From Streptococcus suis (GTDB lineage: Bacteria; Bacillota; Bacilli; Lactobacillales; Streptococcaceae), in contig NZ_CP082205.1 in the NCBI RefSeq assembly GCF_019856455.1, positions 2,497,055 through 2,561,054 on the forward strand: a DNA stretch of 64,000 bases, in the 5' to 3' direction. The translations under genes were made by a program, and so were the position numbers. Position 1 is the first letter of the stretch; the number at the start of each line of letters is the position of its first letter. Under the pieces are notes generated by a model. The model had not been told where the DNA came from, searched no databases, and worked only from the letters and a program-made list of their open reading frames with translations. This document shows, piece by piece, positions 50,870 to 61,125 of the stretch.

Positions 50870-51972
50870 TACTGTTCAAAAAACAAAAACTAACGTATAA
50901 TAGATTTATGAAACTTACTATCGAACAAACAAACGAATTAAAAACTTATTTGAAAGATAAAACCTATTCCCCATTTCATAGACGACTTCAAGTAATCCTG
51001 TTCAGAGCAGAAGGGCTTAGTTATAAGGAAATCACTAACCTTATCGGCTATTCAAAGTATACAATCTGGTCCTTACAAGGCAAGTATGAGCTTGGTGGGA
51101 TTTCAGCTCTAGTAAGAGAAACGCGAGGTGGACGGAACCGTCAATATTTAACCCTTCAAGAAGAGGAAGCATTTCTAAAAGAACAGTTAACAGCTTCACT
51201 AAATGGCGAATTTGTGACCATAAACTCTCTCTACGAAACTTATCAGAAACGGGTTGGACACCCTACGACCAAGGAAGGATTCTATGCCCTTCTGAAACGC
51301 CATGGTTGGCGCAAAGTGACGCCAAGACCAGAACACCCTAAAAAAGCAGACGCCGAAACGATTCTAGCGTCTAAAAATAAAATCTTCATTCACGAAAATA
51401 GGAAAGCGCTTCAAGAATAGTCGTCGCTATCATAAAGTCAGACTAATGTATCAAGATGAGGCGGGTTTCGGTCGGATTAGTAAAATTGGAAAGGCCTGGG
51501 CACCAAAAGGGGTGAGACCGCATGTACATAGCCACTATATTCGTGAGTATCGCTATTGCTATGGTGCTATTGATGCCCATACAGGAGAGTCCTTCTTCAT
51601 TATCGCTGGGGGTTGCAATACAGATTGGATGAATGTTTTTCTCAAACAACTATCTGAAGCTTATCCTGACGATTATATTTTATTAGTGATGGACAATGCC
51701 GTTTGGCATAAATCAAGTACCTTAGAGAAACCACATAATATTGGTTTTGAGTTTATTCCTCCCTATACTCCTGAAATGAATCCAATTGAACAAGTTTGGG
51801 CTGAGATTCGAAAGAGAGGGTTTAAGAATAAAGCTTTTAAAACACTAGATGATGTGATAAACAAGCTTCAAGAAGTGATACGAGAGTTAGATTGGTCTAT
51901 TTTAAAACCAATTGTTAGTAGACGATGGTTAAAAAACACTTGATTGGTTTGTTTTTGATTTTTGTTGAGTAT
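50870..51972 (+). mobile_element. IS630-family element nested in IS30
   Basis: About 1.1 kb inserted at TA (50868-50869 and 51973-51974), the target used by IS630 elements. Imperfect inverted ends share ATACT and A-rich segments (TACTGTTCAAAAA on the left, ATACTCAACAAAAA on the reverse of the right). Confidence 0.83.
50908..51943 (+). CDS. IS630 family transposase in two frames
   Basis: The first frame (50908-51420, 170 residues) carries the helix-turn-helix (LSYKEITNLIGYSKYTIWSL). The second (51446-51943 as an open frame, readable further upstream from about 51360 as KIGKRFKNSRRYHKVRL) carries the DDE domain: MYQDEAGFGR, LLVMDNAVWH and MNPIEQVWAEIRKRG. The frames overlap and need a +1 (or -2) shift, as in many IS630 elements of streptococci where the shift is thought to be programmed. 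A degenerating gene is the alternative. Confidence 0.82.
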
Positions 51973-53063
51973 TAGCTATAGCAGCTAAGTTAGGTAAAGA
52001 TCCTTCTACAATCTCAAAAGAAGTTCGGAGAAATCGAGTGGCTAAAGAAAATTCTGTGACATCCAATTGTGATTCTTGCCCTTTACTCAAAAAGGCTCCC
52101 TACGTTTGTAATGCCTGTCCGAAAAAGAGAAGCAACTGCGGATACCAGAAACAGTTCTACTACGCAAAAAGAGCTCAGCTTGATTATGAAACTAAGCTCT
52201 CAGACTCGAGAACGGGTGTTGCACTAAACAAGGAAGAATTCTATCGCATGGATGAGATTGTTTCTGCTGCCATCCAAAAGGGCCAACACCTCAACCACAT
52301 CATCGCCTCAAACGAACTTTCGGCATCCAGAGCTTCTATCTACAGATACCTTGAAAAAGGCTATCTGTCCACAAAGCCCATTGATTTCCCCCGTGTCGTG
52401 AAATTCAGAAAGCGGAGAACCAGAAACCTACAACCCATTCCTAAAACTGCCAAAGATGGACGGTCTTACGAGGACTTCCAACGCTTTCTCATAGAGAAAG
52501 GAATCAGCTATTGGCTGGAAATGGACACCGTTACTGGACGGATCGGTGGAAAGGTACTTCTCACCTTTAACCTCTCCTTCTGTAACTTTATCTTCGCTCG
52601 ATTACTTGATAATAAAACAGCTAATGAGGTCGCTAAACATCTCTACGCTATCAAGAATGACCTGCATCAGAAAGAGATGGACTTCTGCGAACTATTCCCT
52701 GTCATTCTGACCGATAATGGCGGTGAATTCGCTAGAGTGGACGATATCGAAATGGATGTTCGTGGAGAATCTAAGCTATTCTTCTGTGACCCAAATCGTT
52801 CTGACCAGAAAGGGAGAATTGAGAAGAATCACACACTTATCAGAGATATTCTTCCTAAAGGAAGTTCGTTTGATAACTTGACACAGGAGGACATCAACCT
52901 GGTTTGTTCGCATGTCAACAGCGTCAGACGAGCTTCTTTCAACGGAAAATCCGCCTATGAACTCTTTACATTTACCTACGGTGAGGAATTGGCAACACTT
53001 TTGGGAATCTCTAAAATTGACCCTGAGAACGTCATCCAATCACCTCGATTATTGGATAAATAA

Positions 53064-53459
53064 TCGTTAGTTTTTATCAAAAAATAATTTCAAAATAGAA
53101 AGGAACTTGTCCCATCCAAAATTCCAGATAGCTAGAACTTACTTTGAGACGTCTCAGAGCCAGTAACTTTAGTGTACTCTTTTTTTCAACATTTTCAACC
53201 CTAAAACTCACTATTATCAACATTTTTAGTCAAAAACAGAACTTAGTCTGAGACTAAATTCTGTTGATGTTATGCAGTTTTCTCAAAGTAACTTCTGGAA
53301 GGACGGGAACTAGAACTTACTTTGAGAATTTACCATTCCTAAAAATTCAGAAAATTCTATTCAGTTTTATATATAAAATTCGAATGTTTGTTTTTTGCTA
53401 CGTCGTAAAACAAATGAAAAAAGCAACATTTTCTCAACATTGCTCTTTCATTGTTAGCC
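53064..53459. other. Repeat-rich intergenic stretch between IS30 and trpS
   Basis: No gene is seen. It holds the outer IS30-side repeat CTAGAACTTACTTTGAGA (53132-53149), a hairpin AGAACTTAGTCT / AGACTAAATTCT (53238-53263), and an inverted pair TCTCAAAGTAACTTCTGG / CTAGAACTTACTTTGAGA (53281-53298 and 53310-53327). CATTCCTAAAAATT also appears both here (53333-53346) and left of the IS30 element (about 50677-50690). Confidence 0.6.
53415..53445 (-). terminator. Terminator of trpS
   Basis: AGCAA / TTGCT stem followed on the minus strand by six T, about 15 bases after the trpS stop. Confidence 0.7.
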
Positions 53460-54735
<1,276 letters not shown>

Positions 54736-54839
54736 TATAACCGCAAAAAATTAGAAAGTCAAGCTGACAAATCCTTGACGATACTGTCTAAATTAGGGAT
54801 AATAGAAATTGCTTTTATAACACTAACCAAGGAGAATAT

Positions 54840-55712
54840 ATGAAAGAACGTATAAAGGACTTTATCTCTGTCACACTCGGATCAATTGTCATGGCCATTG
54901 GATTTAACAGTTTTTTTCTAGAGAATAGTATCGTATCTGGTGGTGTCGGAGGTTTAGCAATCGCACTCAATGCTCTTCTGGGGTGGAGTCCGTCTGATTT
55001 TGTCCTCTACTGTAACATCCCTTTATTAATCATCTGTTGGTTTTTCTTAGGAAAATCTGTATTTATCAAAACTGTCTATGGTGCTATCATTTATCCTCTT
55101 TGCATCAAGTTGACAGCAGTTTTACCCAACTTGACAGATAATCCTTTACTTGCTGCTATTTTTGGGGGGATTATCCTTGGTTTTGGGCTTGGACTTGTCT
55201 TCCTTGGAAATTCTTCTACTGGTGGTACAGGTATCCTTATTCAATTTATTCACAAGTACACCCCTTTATCATTAGGTCTGACAATGGCTATTATTGATGG
55301 TATTATCGTTGGTCTTGGATTTGTTGCCTTCGATACTGATACTGTTATGTACTCGATTATTGCCCTAATGACCATTACTTATATTGTCAACCGCATGATG
55401 TCTGGTACCCAATCTTCTCGAAATGTCATGATCATTTCTCAAAAATCAGAAGAAATTAAAGACTATATTACTAAAGTTGCTGATCGCGGTGTAACAGAAC
55501 TTCCAATTATCGGTGGCTTCACAGGGGTTGACAAGCGCATGTTGATGACTACCATCTCTATTCCAGAAATGCAGAAACTGGAGACAGCGGTATTAGAAAT
55601 TGATGAAACTGCCTTTATAGTTGTTATGCCTGCGAGTCAGGTGCGTGGACGTGGCTTCAGTCTTCAAAAAGACCATAAACATTATGATGAAGATATTTTG
55701 ATTCCAATGTAA
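54840..55712 (+). CDS. YitT family membrane protein (second copy)
   Basis: A 290-residue membrane protein with about five hydrophobic segments (from SVTLGSIVMAIGFNSFFL) and a C-terminal DUF2179 domain (SQKSEEIKDYITKVADRGVTELPI). It is a distant relative of the protein at 7635-8567. Substrate unknown. AAGGAG precedes the ATG. It leads the ABC-F gene by about 64 bases. Confidence 0.82.
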   Translation: MKERIKDFISVTLGSIVMAIGFNSFFLENSIVSGGVGGLAIALNALLGWSPSDFVLYCNIPLLIICWFFLGKSVFIKTVYGAIIYPLCIKLTAVLPNLTDNPLLAAIFGGIILGFGLGLVFLGNSSTGGTGILIQFIHKYTPLSLGLTMAIIDGIIVGLGFVAFDTDTVMYSIIALMTITYIVNRMMSGTQSSRNVMIISQKSEEIKDYITKVADRGVTELPIIGGFTGVDKRMLMTTISIPEMQKLETAVLEIDETAFIVVMPASQVRGRGFSLQKDHKHYDEDILIPM

Positions 55713-55776
55713 TTCATTGAAAATTCAAGTTCTTTCTAGTACAATAAAACTAATAGACAGAAATAGAGGAGAAACT

Positions 55777-57399
55777 ATGCTTACAGTATCAGACGTGTCG
55801 CTTCGCTTTAGCGACCGTAAATTATTTGACGATGTCAATATCAAATTTACAGCAGGAAATACCTACGGTTTGATTGGTGCAAACGGGGCCGGTAAATCTA
55901 CATTTTTGAAAATTCTTGCTGGTGACATCGAGCCATCAACAGGTCATATTTCACTTGGACCAGACGAACGCCTTTCTGTGTTACGTCAGAACCATTTCGA
56001 CTATGAAGATGAGCGCGTGATTGACGTTGTTATCATGGGGAATGAACAACTTTACAGCATCATGAAAGAAAAAGATGCTATTTACATGAAAGAAGATTTT
56101 TCTGATGAAGATGGTGTTCGTGCTGCTGAATTAGAAGGTGAGTTTGCTGAACTTGGTGGCTGGGAAGCTGAAAGTGAAGCGTCACAATTGCTCCAAAACC
56201 TCAATATCTCAGAAGACCTGCACTACCAAAACATGAGCGAATTGACCAACGGTGAGAAGGTTAAGGTCCTCTTGGCTAAGGCCCTCTTTGGTAAGCCTGA
56301 TGTTCTTCTTTTGGACGAGCCAACCAACGGTCTGGACATCCAATCTATCAACTGGCTCGAAGATTTCTTGATTGATTTCGAAAATACGGTTATCGTCGTG
56401 TCCCACGACCGCCACTTCTTGAACAAGGTATGTACCCACATGGCCGACCTTGACTTCGGTAAAATCAAGATTTTCGTTGGTAACTATGACTTCTGGAAAC
56501 AATCCAGTGAACTAGCAGCTAAACTACAAGCTGACCGTAATGCCAAAGCAGAAGAAAAAATCAAGGAATTACAAGAATTCGTTGCCCGTTTCTCTGCTAA
56601 TGCTTCTAAGTCTAAGCAAGCTACTTCACGTAAGAAAATGTTGGACAAAATCGAGTTGGAGGAAATTATTCCTTCTAGCCGTAAGTACCCATTTATCAAT
56701 TTCAAATCAGAACGTGAAATCGGTAATGACCTCCTAACAGTTGAAAACTTAAAAGTTGTCATCGATGGTGAAACGATTCTTGACAATATCAGCTTTATCC
56801 TGCGTCCAGGTGACAAGACTGCTCTTATTGGTCAAAACGACATCCAAACAACTGCTCTCATTCGTGCTCTTATGGGCGATATTGAATATGAAGGTACTGT
56901 CAAGTGGGGTGTCACTACTAGTCAATCCTACTTACCAAAAGACACTACTCGTGATTTTGATACAAACGAATCTATCCTTGATTGGCTCCGTCAATTTGCC
57001 AGCAAGGAAGAAGATGACAATACCTTCTTGCGCGGTTTCTTGGGACGTATGCTCTTCTCGGGTGATGAGGTTAACAAGCCTGTAAACGTCTTGTCAGGGG
57101 GCGAAAAAGTGCGCGTGATGTTGTCAAAACTCATGCTCCTCAAGTCAAATGTCTTGGTCTTAGATGATCCAACCAACCACTTGGACTTGGAGTCAATTTC
57201 CAGTCTGAACGATGGTCTAAAAGCCTTCAAAGAGTCCATCATCTTTGCTAGCCATGACCATGAATTTATTCAAACTTTAGCAAACCACATTATTGTTATC
57301 TCTAAAAATGGTGTGATTGACCGCATTGACGAAACCTACGATGAATTCTTGGAAAATGCTGAAGTACAAGCGAAAGTACAAGAACTTTGGAAAGCATAA
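55777..57399 (+). CDS. ABC-F family ATPase, YbiT-like, with a degenerate second ATP site
   Basis: A soluble twin-ATPase protein of 540 residues that probably acts on ribosomes. Domain 1 has intact Walker A GANGAGKST and LDEPTNGLD. Domain 2 has GQNDIQTTALI in place of a Walker A (no Gly-Lys) and LDDPTNHLD with Asp at about 464 in place of the catalytic Glu, while its signature LSGGEKVR is intact. The linker (about 245-305) is rich in Lys/Glu/Ala. The ATG at 55777 has AGAGGAG upstream; an earlier ATG at 55717 is rejected. Confidence 0.88.
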   Translation: MLTVSDVSLRFSDRKLFDDVNIKFTAGNTYGLIGANGAGKSTFLKILAGDIEPSTGHISLGPDERLSVLRQNHFDYEDERVIDVVIMGNEQLYSIMKEKDAIYMKEDFSDEDGVRAAELEGEFAELGGWEAESEASQLLQNLNISEDLHYQNMSELTNGEKVKVLLAKALFGKPDVLLLDEPTNGLDIQSINWLEDFLIDFENTVIVVSHDRHFLNKVCTHMADLDFGKIKIFVGNYDFWKQSSELAAKLQADRNAKAEEKIKELQEFVARFSANASKSKQATSRKKMLDKIELEEIIPSSRKYPFINFKSEREIGNDLLTVENLKVVIDGETILDNISFILRPGDKTALIGQNDIQTTALIRALMGDIEYEGTVKWGVTTSQSYLPKDTTRDFDTNESILDWLRQFASKEEDDNTFLRGFLGRMLFSGDEVNKPVNVLSGGEKVRVMLSKLMLLKSNVLVLDDPTNHLDLESISSLNDGLKAFKESIIFASHDHEFIQTLANHIIVISKNGVIDRIDETYDEFLENAEVQAKVQELWKA

Positions 57400-57401
57400 T
57401 A

Positions 57402-57426
57402 AAAAGGCGATTTATTCGCCTTTTCT
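57402..57426 (+). terminator. Terminator of the ABC-F gene
   Basis: AAAAGGCGA / TCGCCTTTT stem with a 5-base loop and T-rich tail, just before the YfhO gene. Confidence 0.8.
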
Positions 57427-57435
57427 TTTAAATCT

Positions 57436-60015
57436 ATGAAAAAAATATTTACAAAAACATCCATTTATTATCTCTTATCTTTCCTTATTCCGCTGACTAT
57501 TATTTCTATCGTCTTAGCATTTCAAGGAATCTGGTGGGGAAGTGATACAACAATATTGGCCAGTGATGGTTTCCATCAGTATGTTATTTTTAATCAAACA
57601 TTACGAAATACTTTACACGGAGACGGCTCTTTTTTTTACACCTTTACAAGTGGTCTAGGACTCAATTTTTATGCTCTATCCTCCTATTACCTAGGCTCAT
57701 TCCTATCTCCAATTGTCTCTTTCTTTGATTTACAATCCATGCCTGATGCTATCTACCTTGTCACTATTGTCAAATTTGGATTGACTGGGTTGTCAACTTA
57801 TTTCAGTCTAAAGGGTATCCATAAAAATTTGAAAGAAGAATGGGCACTATTACTCGCTACTAGTTTTTCTCTGATGAGTTTTAGTACAAGTCAGTTAGAA
57901 ATAAACAACTGGCTAGACGTTTTTTTACTCCTCCCACTCGTTCTTCTTGGATTGCATCGATTATTAAAAAAACAGGGTCCGATTCTCTACTACATAACAT
58001 TAACATGCTTGTTTATCCAAAACTATTACTTCGGTTATATGGTGGCTATTTTTCTAACATTATGGACATTGGTTCAATTATCATGGATAGATAGTCAGAG
58101 AATCAAAAGATTTATCAACTTTACAATAGTGTCAATTTTATCTGCTTTAAGTAGCATGTTCATGTTGTTACCAACCTACTTGGATTTAAAAACTCATGGT
58201 GAGACATTTACAAAAATTGTCAACCTAAAAACCGAAGACTCTTGGTATCTGGACTTCTTTGTAAAAAACTTAGTTGGTAGCTTTGATACAACAAAATTTG
58301 GTTCTATTCCCATGATCTCTGTTGGTCTCGTTCCATTAATACTCGCTTTATTATTCTTTACATTAAAAGAAATAAAACCAACTGTCAAACTCTCCTATGC
58401 TCTATTCTTTACATTCATTATTTCAAGTTTCTACCTACAACCACTCAATCTTTTTTGGCAAGGTATGCATGCGCCAAACATGTTCCTCTATCGTTATGCA
58501 TGGGCTCTATCAATAACCGTTATCTATTTAGCAGCAGAGACATTGGCACGACTACATCAAGTAAGTATTAAAAATTTTACTCTGATTGTTTCATTTTTTC
58601 TCATTTGCTTTACTTCTACCTTTATTTTTAGAGATCATTATGAGTTTCTAACGGATGTAAATTTCCTACTCACACTAGAATTTCTAATAGCCTACTTCAT
58701 TCTTTTTGTAGCAATGATTCGCTATAAATCATCCTTAAAATGGATTAATATTGTTTTATTGTTCTTCACTTTCTTAGAACTTGGATTACATAGTCATTAT
58801 CAGGTTCAGGGGATTTCTGATGAATGGCATTTTCCTAGCCGATCAAACTATGAAGAAAAATTGACAGACATTGACAGTATTGTAAAGTCTACAAAGACTA
58901 CAACTGATTCATTTTATCGTATAGAACGTCTATTACCACAAACTGGCAACGATAGCATGAAATTCAATTACAACGGTATTTCTCAATTCTCCTCCATTCG
59001 AAATCGTGCTTCCAGCTCAGTACTAGATAAGCTCGGTTTCCGTTCAGACGGTACCAATTTGAATCTTCGTTATCAGAATAATACAATCATTGCTGATAGC
59101 CTATTCGGAGTCAAATATAATTTAGCTACTACGGACCCAAATAAGTTTGGTTTCACACTGAATCAGAGTCAGTCTACTATTAATCTTTACGAAAATAGTT
59201 TTAATCTAGGGTTAGCCCTATTGACTGAAGGGATTTACAAAGATGTCAATTTTACAAATCTGACTCTCGATAATCAAACAAATTTTCTTAATCAACTAAC
59301 AGGGCTATCTCAAAAATACTACCACACTTTATCAGATGTTGTTTCACAAAATACAGTTGAGTTGAGCAATCGAATGACTGTCAATAAAGTTGACAATGAG
59401 GATGCTGCAAAGGCAACTTTCTTAGTAAATATACCTGCAAATAGCCAAGTATACTTAAATTTGCCAAATTTAACATTCTCAAATGAGAATCAAAAAAAGG
59501 TTGTCATTACTGTCAACAATCAGTCAAGTGAGTTTACACTAGATAATGCTTTCTCTTTCTTCAATGTGGGGAGCTTTACTACAGATGTACAAGTTCAAGT
59601 CGATGTATATTTTCCTGAAAATAATCAAGTTTCTTTTGATAAACCACAATTTTATCGATTGGACTTATTAGCTTTCCAACAGGCTATTTCCATTCTCCAA
59701 GAAAAACAAGTAGTAACAAAAACTGATGGTAATAAAGTAACCGTTGATTTTGTAACCGATAAAGAAGCCTCACTCCTCCTTACTTTACCCTATGATAAAG
59801 GATGGAATGCAACCATTGATGGTAAACCTATCAAAATCCAAAAAGCGCAAGAGGGTTTTATGAAAGTGGATGTAAGTCCAGGTCAAACTAAACTAGTTTT
59901 AACCTTTGTACCAAATGGTTTCTATCTAGGTTTACTGATTTCTTTTGGTGCAGTTTTTGTATTTTTCTCCTATCAATTCATTGGATACTATTATTCTAAG
60001 AACCGAGAATACTAA
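57436..60015 (+). CDS. YfhO family multi-pass membrane protein
   Basis: An 859-residue protein with about 12 membrane segments in the first 450 residues, a large extracytoplasmic domain (about 455-820), and a final membrane segment. It belongs to the YfhO family, GT-C-like membrane glycosyltransferases thought to modify lipoteichoic acid or surface polymers. An acidic residue follows the first helix (GSDTTILASDGFHQY), as in GT-C enzymes. No ribosome binding site is evident before the ATG, 10 bases after a terminator. Confidence 0.83.
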   Translation: MKKIFTKTSIYYLLSFLIPLTIISIVLAFQGIWWGSDTTILASDGFHQYVIFNQTLRNTLHGDGSFFYTFTSGLGLNFYALSSYYLGSFLSPIVSFFDLQSMPDAIYLVTIVKFGLTGLSTYFSLKGIHKNLKEEWALLLATSFSLMSFSTSQLEINNWLDVFLLLPLVLLGLHRLLKKQGPILYYITLTCLFIQNYYFGYMVAIFLTLWTLVQLSWIDSQRIKRFINFTIVSILSALSSMFMLLPTYLDLKTHGETFTKIVNLKTEDSWYLDFFVKNLVGSFDTTKFGSIPMISVGLVPLILALLFFTLKEIKPTVKLSYALFFTFIISSFYLQPLNLFWQGMHAPNMFLYRYAWALSITVIYLAAETLARLHQVSIKNFTLIVSFFLICFTSTFIFRDHYEFLTDVNFLLTLEFLIAYFILFVAMIRYKSSLKWINIVLLFFTFLELGLHSHYQVQGISDEWHFPSRSNYEEKLTDIDSIVKSTKTTTDSFYRIERLLPQTGNDSMKFNYNGISQFSSIRNRASSSVLDKLGFRSDGTNLNLRYQNNTIIADSLFGVKYNLATTDPNKFGFTLNQSQSTINLYENSFNLGLALLTEGIYKDVNFTNLTLDNQTNFLNQLTGLSQKYYHTLSDVVSQNTVELSNRMTVNKVDNEDAAKATFLVNIPANSQVYLNLPNLTFSNENQKKVVITVNNQSSEFTLDNAFSFFNVGSFTTDVQVQVDVYFPENNQVSFDKPQFYRLDLLAFQQAISILQEKQVVTKTDGNKVTVDFVTDKEASLLLTLPYDKGWNATIDGKPIKIQKAQEGFMKVDVSPGQTKLVLTFVPNGFYLGLLISFGAVFVFFSYQFIGYYYSKNREY

Positions 60016-60032
60016 ACTTTCTCGGTTTTTTC
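60001..60032 (+). terminator. Terminator of the YfhO gene
   Basis: CCGAGAA / TTCTCGG stem followed by TTTTTTC, overlapping the last codons of the gene. Confidence 0.8.
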
Positions 60033-60044
60033 TTGTAAAAAGCA

Positions 60045-60068
60045 AAAAACCTTGATTTCTCAAGGTTT
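60045..60068 (-). terminator. Terminator of the tRNA-Glu/tRNA-Asn unit
   Basis: AAACCTTGA / TCAAGGTTT stem; on the minus strand it is followed by six T, just after tRNA-Asn. Confidence 0.8.
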
Positions 60069-60083
60069 CCTATGCTTTATCTA

Positions 60084-60156
60084 CTCCGCCAACAGGGCTC
60101 GAACCTGTGACATCATGATTAACAGTCATGCGCTCTACCAACTGAGCTATGGCGGA
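60084..60156 (-). tRNA. tRNA-Asn (GTT)
   Basis: A 73-base cloverleaf with acceptor stem TCCGCCA / TGGCGGA, D arm AGCTCAGTTGGTAGAGC, anticodon GTT in GACTGTTAATC, T arm GGTTCGAGCC and discriminator G. No CCA is encoded. Confidence 0.96.
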
Positions 60157-60161
60157 AGAAA

Positions 60162-60233
60162 TAGTCCGTACGGGATTCGAACCCGTGTTACCGCCGTGAA
60201 AAGGCGGTGTCTTAACCCCTTGACCAACGGACC
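60162..60233 (-). tRNA. tRNA-Glu (TTC)
   Basis: A 72-base cloverleaf with acceptor GGTCCGT / ACGGACT, anticodon TTC in CCTTTTCACGG, T arm GGTTCGAATCC and discriminator A. It is a likely substrate of MnmA and MnmG, both encoded in this window. Confidence 0.96.
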
Positions 60234-60251
60234 ATTTTTAGAACAATAACT

Positions 60252-60280
60252 AGTATAATACATGTGACTTTGTTTGTCAA
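60252..60280 (-). promoter_or_regulatory. Promoter of the tRNA-Glu/tRNA-Asn unit
   Basis: On the minus strand TTGACA (60275-60280) and TATACT (60252-60257) are 17 bases apart, close to the sigma-A consensus. Confidence 0.85.
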
Positions 60281-60304
60281 TACATTTTTTGATTTTTTAT
60301 TGTA

Positions 60305-60333
60305 TTGACAGAGTGCTTTGTTTAATGTAAAAT
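60305..60333 (+). promoter_or_regulatory. Promoter of tRNA-Arg
   Basis: TTGACA (60305-60310) and TAAAAT (60328-60333) with 17-base spacing, 11 bases before the tRNA. Confidence 0.85.
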
Positions 60334-60344
60334 AAAATGGTTAA

Positions 60345-60418
60345 GGTTCCATAGCTCAGCTGGATAGAGCATTCGCCTTCTAAGCGAACGGTCGCAGGTT
60401 CGAATCCTGCTGGAATCA
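60345..60418 (+). tRNA. tRNA-Arg (TCT)
   Basis: A 74-base cloverleaf with acceptor GGTTCCA / TGGAATC, D arm AGCTCAGCTGGATAGAGC, anticodon TCT in GCCTTCTAAGC, T arm GGTTCGAATCC and discriminator A. Its last three bases overlap the stop codon of the opposite-strand DUF1275 gene. Confidence 0.96.
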
Positions 60419-61099
60419 TTTAGACCTACCTCGAGTAGGTCTTTTTTCTTGCCATAATTCATAATTAATATATAAAACTGGCAAAATCAGACCAATAAGG
60501 GCATATTCTTTAAATTTGAAGGATAGATGAGTAGATATGATGACACCTAGCATAAACCCTATAATGGTCAATAAGATGTTCCTACCTGTTTTTCTAAGTT
60601 CTGAATCTTTTTCAATAACTCCTTTAAACCAGAGATAAGCAGCATTTTTGACATTCCCTGTCATCATCACATTGGCATACGGAGCACCTCGTAACCTTCT
60701 AAATGTTTCTACTTGAATAGAGGCTACGAAGGCTAGACTAGCAATTGTAAAAGATGCAGGCATAATAGGTGAGAGAATGATAGTTAGTAAAATAAGAACT
60801 AACATCATTACACTACTACCAAAGTGCCAAGACCATGTTTGTTTTTCAAAATACCTTCTTGCTAAGTAGGTAAAAAATTGTCCGAATACAAAAAATAAAA
60901 TGGGAATAGAAAAATTAACTACCTGCGCAAAATCACCTTTAGCTAAAAAATAAGCTAGAGAAATAACATTTCCAGATTGTACGCCAGCAAAGCGACCACC
61001 CTGAGTCACAAAAGTAAAGGCATTTAAATAACCACTGATAAACGTTAATGAACAAGCAATTCTCAATCCCTCAAAAACACGATAATCTTTTTGATTCAT
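60416..61099 (-). CDS. DUF1275 (YoaK-like) membrane protein
   Basis: A 227-residue membrane protein with about six hydrophobic segments. It carries the family features SGYLNAFTFVTQGGRFAGVQSGNVISLA and NVMMTGNVKNAAYL. Function unknown; transport is suspected for the family. The ATG at 61099 has AAGGAG 5 bases upstream. Its 3' end lies in the tRNA-Arg terminator, so the hairpin also encodes the last residues. A parS site sits just upstream of the gene. Confidence 0.83.
   Translation of the reverse strand: MNQKDYRVFEGLRIACSLTFISGYLNAFTFVTQGGRFAGVQSGNVISLAYFLAKGDFAQVVNFSIPILFFVFGQFFTYLARRYFEKQTWSWHFGSSVMMLVLILLTIILSPIMPASFTIASLAFVASIQVETFRRLRGAPYANVMMTGNVKNAAYLWFKGVIEKDSELRKTGRNILLTIIGFMLGVIISTHLSFKFKEYALIGLILPVLYINYELWQEKRPTRGRSK
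60421..60446 (+). terminator. Terminator of tRNA-Arg
   Basis: AGACCTAC / GTAGGTCT stem with TTTTTT on the plus strand, inside the end of the DUF1275 gene. Confidence 0.8.
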
Positions 61100-61109
61100 T
61101 TTCACTCCT

Positions 61110-61125
61110 TGTTTCACGTGAAACT
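61110..61125. other. parS: parS centromere site near oriC
   Basis: TGTTTCACGTGAAACT matches the parS consensus at 15 of 16 bases. It lies between rlmH and the DUF1275 gene, about 1.9 kb from parB and 2.9 kb from the window end. Confidence 0.88.

Larger units (their letters stand above)
50795..53063 (+). pseudogene. IS30 family transposase, disrupted by IS630
   Basis: The N-terminal 25 codons (50795-50869, MKNKHLTLSDRNDIQIGIEQL...) and the remainder (51975-53063) join in frame when the IS630 is removed, giving a 387-residue protein. The junction reads KPFLAIAAKLGKDPSTISKEVRRNR, a typical IS30 helix-turn-helix. The DDE residues are visible in WLEMDTVTGRIGG, VILTDNGGEF and RIEKNHTLIRDILPKG. The frame is otherwise intact, so loss of function is due only to the insertion. 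A 341-residue remnant from GTG 52038 could still be made. Confidence 0.88.
50772..53115 (+). mobile_element. IS30-family element interrupted by IS630
   Basis: Inverted ends ATGGGACAAGTT (50772-50783) and AACTTGTCCCAT (53104-53115) bound an IS30-type transposase gene. Without the IS630 insertion (50870-51972) the element is about 1.24 kb, normal for the family. The exact tips are uncertain because longer repeats lie outside both ends. Confidence 0.7.

Noticed and set aside
60052..60249. Open frame over the tRNA genes
   Set aside because: It is the reverse side of tRNA-Asn and tRNA-Glu.
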